Source of the DNA: Streptomyces hygroscopicus
GTDB taxonomy: Bacteria > Actinomycetota > Actinomycetes > Streptomycetales > Streptomycetaceae
Assembly: GCF_026168105.1 (NCBI RefSeq)
Contig: NZ_LBMW01000001.1
Location: forward strand, 1 to 64,000
Direction: 5' to 3'
DNA: 64,000 nucleotides
The position numbers were made by a program, and so were the translations under genes. Under the pieces are notes generated by a model. That model made no database searches. It was not told the DNA's origin and worked only from the letters and a program-made list of their open reading frames with translations. This document shows positions 34,683-43,329 of this stretch, in pieces. How positions within the stretch are numbered: the stretch's first letter is position 1; each line of letters begins with the position of its first letter.

Positions 34683-35885
34683 GTGGACGAGCAGCCCTGG
34701 AACCGGCAGCGCCTGCGCAGCAACAACGAGTGGCTGCTGCTCGAGCACCTGCGCAATGCCGCCCCGGCCTCCCGGGCCCAACTCGCCCGGGTCACGGGAC
34801 TCTCCAAGCCCACTGTCTCCAGCGCCCTCGCCGCGCTGGAACAGCGCGGGCTGGTGCGTGAGGCGGGGACCGCCCTCCCCGAACGGGGCCGCACCGCTGT
34901 CCTCTACGAACCCGACCCCACCGCTGGCTATGTCCTCGGCATCGACATCGGCCGGGCCCGGCTGCGCGCCGCTGTCGCTGACCTCTCCGGTGAGGTGCTC
35001 TCACGGATCGACGTCCCCAACACCGGCCGCACTGCCGCCGCCCTGGCCGATGCGGCAGCCCGAGCGGCCGGGAAGGTAATGGACTCCGCTGATGTCTCCG
35101 CCGACCGGGTCGTCCACGCCGCCGTGGGTACCCCCGGAGTCTTCGACCCCGAGGACGGCCGTGTACGTTACGCCGTCAACCTGCCCGGCTGGGGCCGCGC
35201 CGGACTCTTCGACAAGGTCCGGGAGCAGCTGGGCGGCAGCGCACTGGAGCTGTCCGTGCACAACGACGCCAACCTCGCGGCGCTCGGCGAGTACGCCTTC
35301 GGAGCGGGCCGGGGCAGCAAACTCTTCGTCTACGTGCTGATCGGCACCGGCCTCGGCATCGGCATCGTCTCCCACGGCGAACTCTTCACCGGCGCCCACG
35401 GCGCGGCCGGCGAGGTCGGCTTCCTCCCCCTGTCCCTTGGCTCCCCCGAGCTTCTGCGCCACGGCCCGCGCCGCGGCGCGCTGGAGGAGGCGGTCTCCGC
35501 CGACGCCGTGGTCCGAACCGCCCGCGAACTGGGGATGACCGGGCGGCTCACCGCCAAGCGCATCTTCGACGAGGCCCGCGCCGGCACGCCGGCCGCGGTG
35601 GCCGCGGTGCGGCAGGAAAGTGAACGCCTGGCCCTGGTCGTCGCCGCCGTCTCCGCCGTGCTCGACCCCGACCTGGTCGTCCTCGGCGGTGGCGTCGGCC
35701 GCAGCACCGACCTCCTCCTCGCCCCGGTCCGCGCAGCCCTGCACCAGACCACCCCGCTGCGCCCCGCCCTCGCCCCAAGCGAGCTCGGCGACAACGCCGT
35801 CCTGTTGGGCGCCATCGCCACCGCCCTTCGCAGCGCCCGCCCACGAGTCTTCAACCTCCCGACGAACCAGACGCACGCGAGCTGA
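34683..35885 (+). CDS. ROK-family transcriptional repressor
   Basis: A 400-aa regulator. Winged helix-turn-helix at residues about 12-75 (EWLLLEHLRNAAPASRAQLA, VTGLSKPTVSSALAALEQRG), then a ROK sugar-binding domain (YVLGIDIGRARLRAAVADLS; ELSVHNDANLAALGEYAFGA; YVLIGTGLGIGIVSHGELF). The zinc Cys cluster of NagC-like members is absent (GAAGEVGFLPLS). GTG 34683 has AGCGGAGG upstream. It is divergent from the permease/ROK kinase/SIS operon with a palindrome between, so it most likely represses that operon until the sugar ligand is present. Confidence 0.9.
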   Translation: MDEQPWNRQRLRSNNEWLLLEHLRNAAPASRAQLARVTGLSKPTVSSALAALEQRGLVREAGTALPERGRTAVLYEPDPTAGYVLGIDIGRARLRAAVADLSGEVLSRIDVPNTGRTAAALADAAARAAGKVMDSADVSADRVVHAAVGTPGVFDPEDGRVRYAVNLPGWGRAGLFDKVREQLGGSALELSVHNDANLAALGEYAFGAGRGSKLFVYVLIGTGLGIGIVSHGELFTGAHGAAGEVGFLPLSLGSPELLRHGPRRGALEEAVSADAVVRTARELGMTGRLTAKRIFDEARAGTPAAVAAVRQESERLALVVAAVSAVLDPDLVVLGGGVGRSTDLLLAPVRAALHQTTPLRPALAPSELGDNAVLLGAIATALRSARPRVFNLPTNQTHAS

Positions 35886-36094
35886 CGGCTCCCGCTCAGC
35901 AGCGGCTGCGGGGTCTGCTTCGCACGAGGGGTGCCGGGCCGAGGTCATCATGGCCCGGCGGTCACGGGTAGCTCCTGGAGCATCCCGTGCCCCGGGACAG
36001 CAGCGGCCTGTGAGTGTCGAGGTCACTGTCCGAGGGGACTCCGTTGTCTGTCCGGTGTGCCACCGCAGGCGTTTTTCGGGACCGGTCGTGGGTG

Positions 36095-36345
36095 TGGCTG
36101 CCCGGTCATTTAGGGGTGTTGACAGGTGGGTGCCGCCGTCGCTGGTGGACGAGGTGGTGCACGCGTCCGGCCGGGGCGAGCGGCGGATGCGACCCCTGCC
36201 CGCCCCGGTGATGGTTTGCTTCGTGCTGGCCGTGGCGCTGTTCCCGGGCTGCCGATCCCGCCGGGCGTGGGCGGCGTTGAAGGCCAGGTGGCCCGGGTCG
36301 GTCGTGGCCGACCCCTCGGCGGCGGCCTTATGCCAGGCCACGTGT
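36095..36345 (+). pseudogene. IS4-type transposase, N-terminal fragment
   Basis: The frame reads GVDRWVPPSLVDEVVHASGR, GERRMRPLPAPVMVCFVLAV, ALFPGCRSRRAWAALKARW and VVADPSAAALCQA, the N-terminal domain of Streptomyces IS4 transposases (W-V-P-P-x-L-V-D-E-V-V). It ends near 36345; the DDE core is missing. Confidence 0.8.
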
Positions 36346-36598
36346 CAAGTGTCCAAGATCCGGGGGCAGGCCCCGGCCGACCAGCCCGGCAGCTTACGAC
36401 TTGGTACGCGATTGAGGTCGGGACGTGCTGGCCTGGTGGATTGTCCGGCCGCCCGCCGACGGTCGTGGCCGCGCCGTTCCCGGAGCGCAGACTCGCGCTG
36501 TGCCGCCCACGGGCCAGCCACTTCCTCGATCAAGTCGCCGAGACGTGCACGATCAGGGCCGCAGAAGGCAGGATGGGACAAGGTCGCGCGGCCGAGAA

Positions 36599-36676
36599 GG
36601 ACGTCACAATCCACTCAACCTGCGGGGCCGTCGTCATGTCACGGCCGACCCCGCGCTACCGCGTACCGAGTCGTTA
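36599..36676 (+). repeat. 78-bp direct repeat, copy 1
   Basis: GGACGTCACAATCCACTCAA to CGTACCGAGTCGTTA recurs at 37644-37721 with a single mismatch. This copy ends 11 bp before the VOC start codon, so it is the VOC promoter region. Confidence 0.9.
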
Positions 36677-36687
36677 GGCTCAGAGAC

Positions 36688-37128
36688 ATGACTATTCAGC
36701 GGATGGACAACGTCGCCATCGTCGTCGACGATCTGGACGCGGCAGTCGCCTTCTTCACCGAGCTCGGCATGGAGCTGGAAGGCAAGGCGCAGATCGAGGG
36801 CCTCTATGCGGACCGCACCGTCGGACTCGACGGCGTCCGGAGCGACATCGCGATGATGCGGACCCCGGACGGCCACAGCAAGCTGGAGCTGACCAAATAC
36901 CACACCCCCGCGGTATCCGACGCCGAGCCGCGGAACCCTCCGCCCAACACGCTGGGCCTGCATCGCGTCATGTTCGCCGTCGACGACATCGACGACACCA
37001 TCGCCCGCCTGCGCGCCCACGGCGCCGAACTCCTCGGCGAGGTGGCGCAGTACGAGAACATCTTCCGGCTCTGCTACCTCCGCGGCCCCGCAGGCATCAT
37101 CGTCGCCCTGGCCGAACAGATCGGCTGA
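36688..37128 (+). CDS. VOC-family (glyoxalase-like) protein
   Basis: A 146-aa vicinal-oxygen-chelate protein with two beta-alpha-beta-beta-beta modules. MDNVAIVVDDLDAAVAFFTE starts the first; LGLHRVMFAVDDIDDTIARL starts the second; the last strand is CYLRGPAGIIVALAEQIG. The His and Glu positions expected of metal-binding members are partly present (H in LGLHRVMF, E in MELEGKAQIE), so it may be an enzyme or a binding protein. It is bracketed by two copies of a 78-bp repeat, one serving as upstream region. Confidence 0.85.
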   Translation: MTIQRMDNVAIVVDDLDAAVAFFTELGMELEGKAQIEGLYADRTVGLDGVRSDIAMMRTPDGHSKLELTKYHTPAVSDAEPRNPPPNTLGLHRVMFAVDDIDDTIARLRAHGAELLGEVAQYENIFRLCYLRGPAGIIVALAEQIG

Positions 37129-37643
37129 CGCGGGCCTGCCGCGCGAGGCATGTCGACGGTCAGCACCGCTATGACGCATCCACGATAGGGGCGGTGCGGG
37201 CTGCTGTACGAGCCCGGAGATTCCGCCGGCGGGCGGTGTCGGGCGCGGGGAGGACTTCGCGGGCCCGCACGGCCGCCCAGCCGCTGGTGCCGAGGGGGAA
37301 GTCGGCGTTCCGCCGTTCGGCGGCGGCCGTGCGAGCTGGACGAGCGGCTCGCGCGGCAAGCGACTGCGTTGCACACCTCGGCGCCGGCCGTCGATGGCCT
37401 CCCCCGCCGGGGGCCCGGTCGGTGGCACATCGTCCTTCCGCCGATCCGGCTCTCCAAAGCGTGGGTCCAGCCCCGGCGTCGACCAGGGCGCCCGACAACG
37501 CAGGCGCACGGCCCGGGCCCGGGACGCCGGCCGGCACCGCAGCCGCGGGGTGCCGTTCGTCGTGTCGTACGGGCTCGGGCGTGCGACGAGGCGCCGGCCC
37601 TGACAGCCGGCTTCCTCAACCCGAAGGCCCCGCTGGCCGAGGA
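37129..37643. other. Gap of about 515 bases, no gene recognised
   Basis: Lies between the VOC gene and the second 78-bp repeat. All six frames give long Arg/Pro/Ala-rich readings typical of non-coding GC-rich DNA. No family motif or ribosome site is seen. Confidence 0.45.
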
Positions 37644-37721
37644 GGACGTCACAATCCACTCAACCTGCGCGGCCGTCGTCATGTCACGGCCGACCCCGCG
37701 CTACCGCGTACCGAGTCGTTA
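37644..37721 (+). repeat. 78-bp direct repeat, copy 2
   Basis: Second copy of the repeat at 36599-36676, same orientation. It interrupts the DUF6098 remnant on the minus strand. Confidence 0.9.
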
Positions 37722-37870
37722 ACGCCGGTCAGGTCATTCGTACTGCTCACGTCCGTCAGAGCGCGGTCCGGGCCGCGGGACCAGCGTGCGCAGAGGCAAC
37801 GGCGACGGATGACGAGCCGGATCAGCTCATCGAGGCTGGTGAAAGTCGGCAGGTCGGCGGCGGTGCTCAT
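37722..37870 (-). pseudogene. DUF6098-family gene, 5' fragment
   Basis: From ATG 37870 the frame reads MSTAADLPTFTSLDELIRLV, IRRRCLCARWSRGPDRAL and STNDLTGV, the opening of DUF6098 proteins (SLDEL...LYVRWSRGP). After about 50 residues it enters the 78-bp repeat and homology ends. Confidence 0.65.
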
Positions 37871-37899
37871 GGTGGTGCCGGGTCGGATGCAGCAAGCAG

Positions 37900-38127
37900 T
37901 CAGGGGGCAAGGACGGAGTCGTCTTCGGTACGGGCTCCGGGCAGCTGATGGCGAGCGGCGATGAGGGCGGTATCGATGTCGCGCGTGCCGGTCGACACGC
38001 ACAATGTGTACGCGACGTCATTCATACGCTGGCGCACACCCTCGCTGCCGTCTTCGGCGTGCAGGATGCGCAGCGTCTCGTACTGCTCGATCAGGTTCTT
38101 CAGCACGGCGGGGTGTGCCATGAGCAT
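37900..38127 (-). CDS. DUF5133-family protein
   Basis: A 75-aa protein of the Streptomyces DUF5133 family: MLMAHPAVLKNLIEQYETLR, then VRQRMNDVAYTLCVSTGTRD and IDTALIAARHQLPGA. A perfect GGAGG lies before the ATG at 38127. Short, helical and cytoplasmic; some members are linked to regulation, but the role is unknown. The truncated DUF6098 gene follows directly. Confidence 0.85.
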   Translation of the reverse strand: MLMAHPAVLKNLIEQYETLRILHAEDGSEGVRQRMNDVAYTLCVSTGTRDIDTALIAARHQLPGARTEDDSVLAP

Positions 38128-38247
38128 CGAGAGCCTCCCTCGTCTCCGCTACTCGCACGGGTCATACACCGACCCGTGTGCCCCGGGCCCCGGCTGCCAA
38201 TCCCATGCATATGGTGCAAGCAGCCGCAGCGCGGGGCGCCGGCCCAG

Positions 38248-38310
38248 CGCCTGAAGCAGGTCGTCGGTCTTCACATGGAGTGCGGTTGTGAGGGTGTCCA
38301 ACTCCGTCTT
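38248..38310 (-). pseudogene. IS982-type transposase, N-terminal scrap
   Basis: TELDTLTTALHVKTDDLLQA matches the conserved opening of IS982 transposases (DLDTLxTALYVKIDDLL). Only about 20 residues remain. Confidence 0.55.
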
Positions 38311-38371
38311 CACACACTGACGTTGGACGCCCTCGTCCCATGCCCGCAGCCGATTGGTCCTGCTCAAGCAG

Positions 38372-39787
38372 TCAGACGCGAGCGAAGTCGCGCGGGCGGA
38401 ACCGCCCGCTCTTCAGGTGCCTCTCGATGTCTTCGAGGCTGTGTCCGGTGAGCTCGGGCATCCGCCACCACACGAACAGCCACGCCGCGACGTTGAACAT
38501 CCCGTAGATCCAGAACACCTGGCCCACACCGAAGATACTGATCATCGTCAGCAGTGTGAGCGTGATCAGCAGGTTCGTGCCCCACAGAGTGGCCGACTGC
38601 ACGCTTGTGGCCGCCGCACGCACCGCCAGGGGGTAGATCTCGGAACCGGTCAGCCAGCCCATCAGCTGGAGCCCGCCAGCGTTGAAAAACATGAAGGCTA
38701 GCAGGCAGGCGACGATGGGTGGCACGTAGGCGCGGCCGGAGTGGCCGGTGACGAAGAAGGCGCCGAGCGCGAACAGGCTGAGCGCCGTGCCGGGCACCAT
38801 CACCAGAGTCAGCCGGCGGCGCCCGACCTTGTCGACGATGATCAGGCCGACCACCATCATGACGAGGTAGACCGTGCCCAGCGCCACGCTGACCCAAAGC
38901 GCGGTCGTCTTGGAGAAGCCGTTGTCGGTCAGGATGGTCGGAGCGTAGTAGATGATCATTTCGATGCCGGACAGCTGGGTGAACAGGGCAATGCCGCAGC
39001 CGACTGCCAAGGCCGGCCGAACCCATGGCTGCCGCAGCCCGCTCCAACCGCGGTTGCCTCTGCTGGTCCGCTGCTGGCGTCCCTCCAGAGCGACGATCTC
39101 TTCGAGCTCGGAGGAGACGTCGTAGCCGTCGGGCCGCAACCTGTAGAGCACCTTCTGCGCCTCCTCCACGCGACCGAGGCCGAACTTGAGCACCAACCAC
39201 CGAGGGCTCTCGGGCAGGCGCAACTGCAGGAGAAGCATCACCAGTGCCGGTGCGGCGGCTGCGCCGATCGCCTCCCGCCAGGAGACCGCCTCGCTCGCAC
39301 CCACGAGCGTCGCGACGACGATGCCGACACCGATGGCGAGTTGGAAGCAGAGCACCAGACGTCCGCGGATCGACTTGGGGGCCAGCTCGGCAACGTACAT
39401 GGGTACGGTCTGAGTGGCGCCGCCGACGGCGAAGCCGAGCAGCACCCGGGCCAGGGCCAGACCGACCGCAGTGGGTGCGAGTGAGCTGGCCAGGCTGCCG
39501 AGGACGAACACCACGCAGATCATCAGGATCGTGCGGTGTCGACCGACGCGTTCGGACAGCAGGCTGCAGGCGAGGGAGCCGACCACGGCACCCAGGAGGA
39601 TCGCGGCCGCGATCACCTCCTTCATGGTGTTTCCGATGTGGAACTCCTTGGCGATCTGGAGCAACCCGCCGGAGATGACGCCTGTGTCGTAGCCGTACAG
39701 CAGCCCGCTGATCGCGGATACCACTGCCGCCATCAGCATGCGCCCGTTCAGGACACCGATCGGTGGCGCCTTGTCTTCACGGGTCAT
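38372..39787 (-). CDS. MFS sugar porter (sugar:proton symporter family)
   Basis: A 471-aa protein with 12 transmembrane helices. Sugar-porter signatures are all present: YGYDTGVISGGLLQIAKEF in helix 1, SERVGRHRTILMICV and DKVGRRRLTLVMVPG (the D/E-R-x-G-R-R motifs), LPESPRWLVLKFGLGRVEEA (PESPRW), FTQLSGIEMIIYYAPTIL (Q-x-S-G-x-x-x-x-x-Y-Y), and a C-terminal MPELTGHSLEDIERHLKSGR (PET-K-G-like). ATG 39787 with CTGGAGGA is preferred over upstream in-frame codons. It likely imports a pentose, hexose or cyclitol. No catabolic gene adjoins it. Confidence 0.9.
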   Translation of the reverse strand: MTREDKAPPIGVLNGRMLMAAVVSAISGLLYGYDTGVISGGLLQIAKEFHIGNTMKEVIAAAILLGAVVGSLACSLLSERVGRHRTILMICVVFVLGSLASSLAPTAVGLALARVLLGFAVGGATQTVPMYVAELAPKSIRGRLVLCFQLAIGVGIVVATLVGASEAVSWREAIGAAAAPALVMLLLQLRLPESPRWLVLKFGLGRVEEAQKVLYRLRPDGYDVSSELEEIVALEGRQQRTSRGNRGWSGLRQPWVRPALAVGCGIALFTQLSGIEMIIYYAPTILTDNGFSKTTALWVSVALGTVYLVMMVVGLIIVDKVGRRRLTLVMVPGTALSLFALGAFFVTGHSGRAYVPPIVACLLAFMFFNAGGLQLMGWLTGSEIYPLAVRAAATSVQSATLWGTNLLITLTLLTMISIFGVGQVFWIYGMFNVAAWLFVWWRMPELTGHSLEDIERHLKSGRFRPRDFARV

Positions 39788-40254
39788 GGTTCCTCCAGGA
39801 CGGTGAGTGGTCCTGGCCCGCGTGGCTCGCTCGGTGGGCAGGACGGGTGGCACCGCACCCGTCCGTGGTGTCAGCGGCCGACTCGGTGTCATCGCCATGC
39901 TCTGCTCAACGGCGCCCGTCGGCCGCGCGACACGACCGAACCGGCGTGACTGTCCGGGGCACACCGCCGACTCGGCGGAGCCCTTGACGCGCTACGGCCA
40001 TGATGAGGCCCGCGCGTGCGGCGCCGCGCTATTGGGCCTCGCTGGTCGGTTGCGGCTTGTGACAGCCGGTGGCAGGGCAAGACCCGCAACTCCCGCTCCA
40101 CGGGCAACGGCAGCGGATCACCGCTCCGGGAGCAATGCTCGGGACTTGTGGATCGGCTCCGGGGAGCACGCGAAGGGCGTACCTTCCCGGGTGATTGATC
40201 GCCAAGTCACCGAGTTGAGGCCCGCGTTGCAGCGCGGGCCGGGAAAGCACGCCA
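39788..40254. other. Gap of about 470 bases with hairpin
   Basis: Holds the upstream region of the sugar porter and the left flank of the IS256 gene. A stem-loop GGCCCGCG-TTGCAG-CGCGGGCC (40219-40240) lies just before the transposase start and may block read-through into it. No gene seen. Confidence 0.4.
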
Positions 40255-41509
40255 GTGCTCAGCGTAGTCAACGCCGACGGTTCCACCGAGTCCGGCTCTT
40301 TGATCGACGAGATCGTTCGCGAGGGCGCTCGGCGGATGCTCGCCGCTGCGTTGGAAGCCGAAGTTAACCAGTACATAGCCGAGTTGGCTGGCGAGACGGA
40401 CGAGCGTGGTCGCCGGCTGGTGGTCCGCAACGGCCACCACCGGCCCCGCATGGTGGCCACCGCCGCAGGACCGGTCGAGGTCACCGCGCCCCGGGTCAAC
40501 GACCGCCGCATGGATGAGGAAACCGGCGCCAGGCGACGGTTCTCCTCCAAGATCCTGCCGCCGTGGTGCCGCAAGTCGCCCAAGGTTAGCGAGGTACTGC
40601 CGCTGCTCTACCTGCGTGGACTGTCGTCCGGGGACTTCATGCCCGCCCTCGAGCAGTTCCTCGGCTCGGCGGCCGGACTGTCACCGGCCACGGTGACCCG
40701 TCTGACCAAGCAGTGGCAAGACGACCACACCGTCTTCCAACAGCGCGACCTTGCGGGCAGCGACTACGTCTACGTATGGGCCGACGGCGTGAACCCCAAG
40801 ATCAGACTCGGCCAAGCCCACTCCTGTGTGCTGGTCCTGCTCGGCGTGCGCCTGGACGGCACCAAGGAACTGGTCGCCCTCGCGGAGGGCCTGCGGGAGT
40901 CTGCCGAGTCATGGGCCGACCTGCTGCGCGACTGCCGCAGGCGCGGCATGCGCGACCCCGAACTCGTCGTCGGTGACGGCGCGATGGGGCTGTGGAAGGC
41001 GCTCACGGAGGTGTTCCCCCGCCGCCCGCCACCAGCGGTGCTGGGTCCACAAGGCCCGCAACGTCACCAACGCCCTTCCGAAGTCCGCACAACCGGGCGC
41101 GACCAAGGCGATGCAGGAGACCTACAACGCCGAGGACCGCACGCACGCCGAGAAAGCGATCGAGGCATTCGCGAAGATCTACGGGTCCAAGTTCCCCAAG
41201 GCCGTCGCGAAGATCACCGACGACCGCGAGGAGCTGCTGGCCTTTTACGACTTTCCCGCCGAACACTGGATCCATCTGCGAACGACAAATCCCATCGAAT
41301 CAACCTTCTCGACGGTCAAGCTCCGGACCAAGGTCACCCGCGGCGCCGGCAGCCCGGCCGCCGCCCTCGCGATGGTGTTCAAGCTCGTCGAGTCCGCTCA
41401 GGAACGCTGGCGGGCGATCACCGGGGCACACCTCGTGGCCCTGGTCCGCTCCGGCGCCCGGTTCGAAAACGGCGTCCTGATCGAGCGGAAGGAGGCCACC
41501 GCAGCCTGA
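40255..41509 (+). pseudogene. IS256-family transposase with one-base frameshift
   Basis: Nearly complete mutator-type transposase. Frame 1 (from GTG 40255) has LIDEIVREGARRMLAAALEA, YVYVWADGVNPKIRL (first Asp), LVVGDGAMGLWKAL (second Asp). At about 41020 a run of five C replaces four, and the rest continues in the next frame: RHQRCWVHKARNVTNALP, HWIHLRTTNPIESTFSTVKL (catalytic Glu), ending LIERKEATAA at 41509. Removing one C restores about 418 aa, so it is recent damage or a sequencing error. Confidence 0.9.
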
Positions 41510-41594
41510 TCAAGCATGCAGATCGCGATCCAACAAGACTCGCCCGGTTCCCGACCGGCTTGTCGCATGCCGATATAGGCATATGATGGTGGCC

Positions 41595-41936
41595 ATGGCA
41601 CGAGCAGCGACGACGTCGGACGTCTTCAACGCGATCGCCGAGCCGCAGCGCCGGAACATCCTGGCGCTGCTGCAGGCGGGTGAGCGGCCGGTGACCGACC
41701 TGGCGCAGGAGCTGGGGATGACCCAGCCGGGGGCGTCCAAGCACCTGCGGGTGCTCCGGGAGGTGGGGCTGGTGCGGGTCCGCGGGGCGGGCAAGCAGCG
41801 CCTCTACGGCCTGGACGCCCGTGGGCTGCGGCCGGTCCACGAGTGGGTCGGCGGATTCGAGCGGTTCTGGAACGAGAGTTTCGACCGGCTGGACGCCTAT
41901 GTGCAGGACCTGAAGCAGACACGGCAGGAGGATTGA
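41595..41936 (+). CDS. ArsR-family transcriptional regulator
   Basis: A 113-aa winged-helix repressor. TSDVFNAIAEPQRRNILALL opens the domain; the recognition helix is LGMTQPGASKHLRVLREVGL; the wing is RVRGAGKQRLYGLDARGLRP. It has no metal-site Cys pair, so it is the type typically paired with AHSA1 genes. The next gene starts 3 bp later, forming an operon with the AHSA1 and RibD-like genes. A start 12 bases upstream is possible. It probably autoregulates the operon. Confidence 0.9.
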   Translation: MARAATTSDVFNAIAEPQRRNILALLQAGERPVTDLAQELGMTQPGASKHLRVLREVGLVRVRGAGKQRLYGLDARGLRPVHEWVGGFERFWNESFDRLDAYVQDLKQTRQED

Positions 41937-41939
41937 CCG

Positions 41940-42446
41940 ATGCCAGGAGCAAGGCAAGAAGCACAGGCGGAGCTGGCGACGGCCGACCGGGAGATCGAGA
42001 TCTCCCGGGTCATCGACGCCCCGCGGGAGCTGGTGTTCGAGGCGTTCACCGAGGTTCGGCACCTGTCGCGGTGGTGGGGTCCGGAGGGGTTCACCACCAC
42101 CACGCGGTCCTTCGAGTTCCGCGAGGGCGGGGAGTGGGACTTCGTGCTGCACGGGCCGGACGGCACCGACTACTCAGAGTGGATCCGCTGGCTGCGGATC
42201 GCCCCGCCGGAGCGGATCGCGCTGCTGCATGGTGAGTCCCGCGACGACCCGAACGCCTTCGAGTCGGTCCTGACCTTCGCGTCGGACGGCGAGCAGACCC
42301 GGATCGTGATGCGCACAGTATTTCCCACCAGGGAACTGCGCGACCAGGCGGTCGAGAAGTACCACGCGATCGAGGGCGGCCAGCAGACCCTGAGCAACCT
42401 GGCAGCCTACGTCACCGAGATCCTTCGGAAAGGGGTGGAGGGCTGA
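41940..42446 (+). CDS. SRPBCC / AHSA1-family protein
   Basis: A 168-aa START-like ligand-binding protein. Motifs: EIEISRVIDAPRELVFEAFT, EVRHLSRWWGPEGFTTTTRS, FREGGEWDFVLHGPDGTDY and a C-terminal LSNLAAYVTEILRKG. The hydrophobic cavity binds small molecules; the partner is unknown. GGAGGATTGACCG precedes the ATG. ArsR-AHSA1 pairs are a standard stress- or ligand-responsive module, and the stop overlaps the next start. Confidence 0.9.
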   Translation: MPGARQEAQAELATADREIEISRVIDAPRELVFEAFTEVRHLSRWWGPEGFTTTTRSFEFREGGEWDFVLHGPDGTDYSEWIRWLRIAPPERIALLHGESRDDPNAFESVLTFASDGEQTRIVMRTVFPTRELRDQAVEKYHAIEGGQQTLSNLAAYVTEILRKGVEG

Positions 42447-43066
42447 TGGCCGGGAAGGTGTTCTTCAGCGTGTCGATGTCGCTGGACGGTTTCATCGCAC
42501 CCGAGTCCCTCGGAGACTTGATGGGGCAGCAGTGGATGGAACTGCAGCAGTGGATCTTCCCGCAGCGGTTCTTCCGGGAGAACCTGAAGCTGGGCGAGGG
42601 CGGCGAGGAGGGGCGCGACAACGACATCCTGCGGGAGACGTACGAGCGCACCGGCGCAAGCGTCATGGGCAAGCGCATGTTCGACGCCGGCGAGCAGATG
42701 TGGCCGGAGGAGGCGCCGTTCCACACGCCGGTGTTCGTCGTGACACACACCAAGCGTGACCCCTGGGAGCGGCCCGGTGGGACCACGTTCCACTTCGTCA
42801 ACGACGGTATCGAGTCCGCGCTCGACCAGGCCCGCGAGGCCGCCGGCGACCGTGACGTCCGCATCGCGGGCGGCGGCGCGACGATCCTGGAGTACGTGAA
42901 CGCCGGCCTGATCGACGAGTTCTCGATCGCGCTGTCGCCCGTGCTGTTCGGCTCCGGAATCCGCCTCTTCCAGGGCGTGGACGCGCCCAGGGTCGCGCTC
43001 GAGCCGGTCGGTTCGGAGCCGTCGTCGCGGGTGACGCACCTGACTTACGCCGTGCATCCACGATAG
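42446..43066 (+). CDS. RibD C-terminal-like (dihydrofolate-reductase-fold) protein
   Basis: A 206-aa cytoplasmic protein with the DHFR-like reductase fold. MAGKVFFSVSMSLDGFIAPE is the NADPH-side N-terminal strand; ERTGASVMGKRMFDAGEQMW and RDVRIAGGGATILEYVNAGL (G-G-G nucleotide loop) are characteristic; LIDEFSIALSPVLFGSGIRL closes the fold. It overlaps the AHSA1 stop (TGATG) and is the last gene of the ArsR operon. It reduces an unknown substrate; not a classical folate enzyme. Confidence 0.88.
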   Translation: MAGKVFFSVSMSLDGFIAPESLGDLMGQQWMELQQWIFPQRFFRENLKLGEGGEEGRDNDILRETYERTGASVMGKRMFDAGEQMWPEEAPFHTPVFVVTHTKRDPWERPGGTTFHFVNDGIESALDQAREAAGDRDVRIAGGGATILEYVNAGLIDEFSIALSPVLFGSGIRLFQGVDAPRVALEPVGSEPSSRVTHLTYAVHPR

Positions 43067-43329
43067 CCACACCACCACTCGACCCGATCGACCCGAGCAC
43101 CCACGGCGTACACGCCTGAATCAGCAGGCCACGACGGCCAACCGCGAATAGCCGCAATACCTGATCCACAACTATTGACTATTGCTCCCGCTCCGGCACC
43201 ACCCGACTCTGCGCGGCGTCGCTCCCGGCCGCGCAGCCGTCGGCTGACCGCTGCTGTTACTGGCTGTTCCGACCGTCCCCATGAGCCAGGACGCTCCGCG
43301 GCTTTACAGGCCGCTGCGGCCCCTCCGCC

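Noticed and set aside
36126..36677. Plus ORF of 183 aa near the IS4 fragment
   Set aside because: Overlaps the IS4 N-terminal frame and shows no motif.
40219..40240. Hairpin before IS256 considered as an attachment site or riboswitch
   Set aside because: Short 8-bp stem without other conserved structure; more likely a simple stem or terminator.
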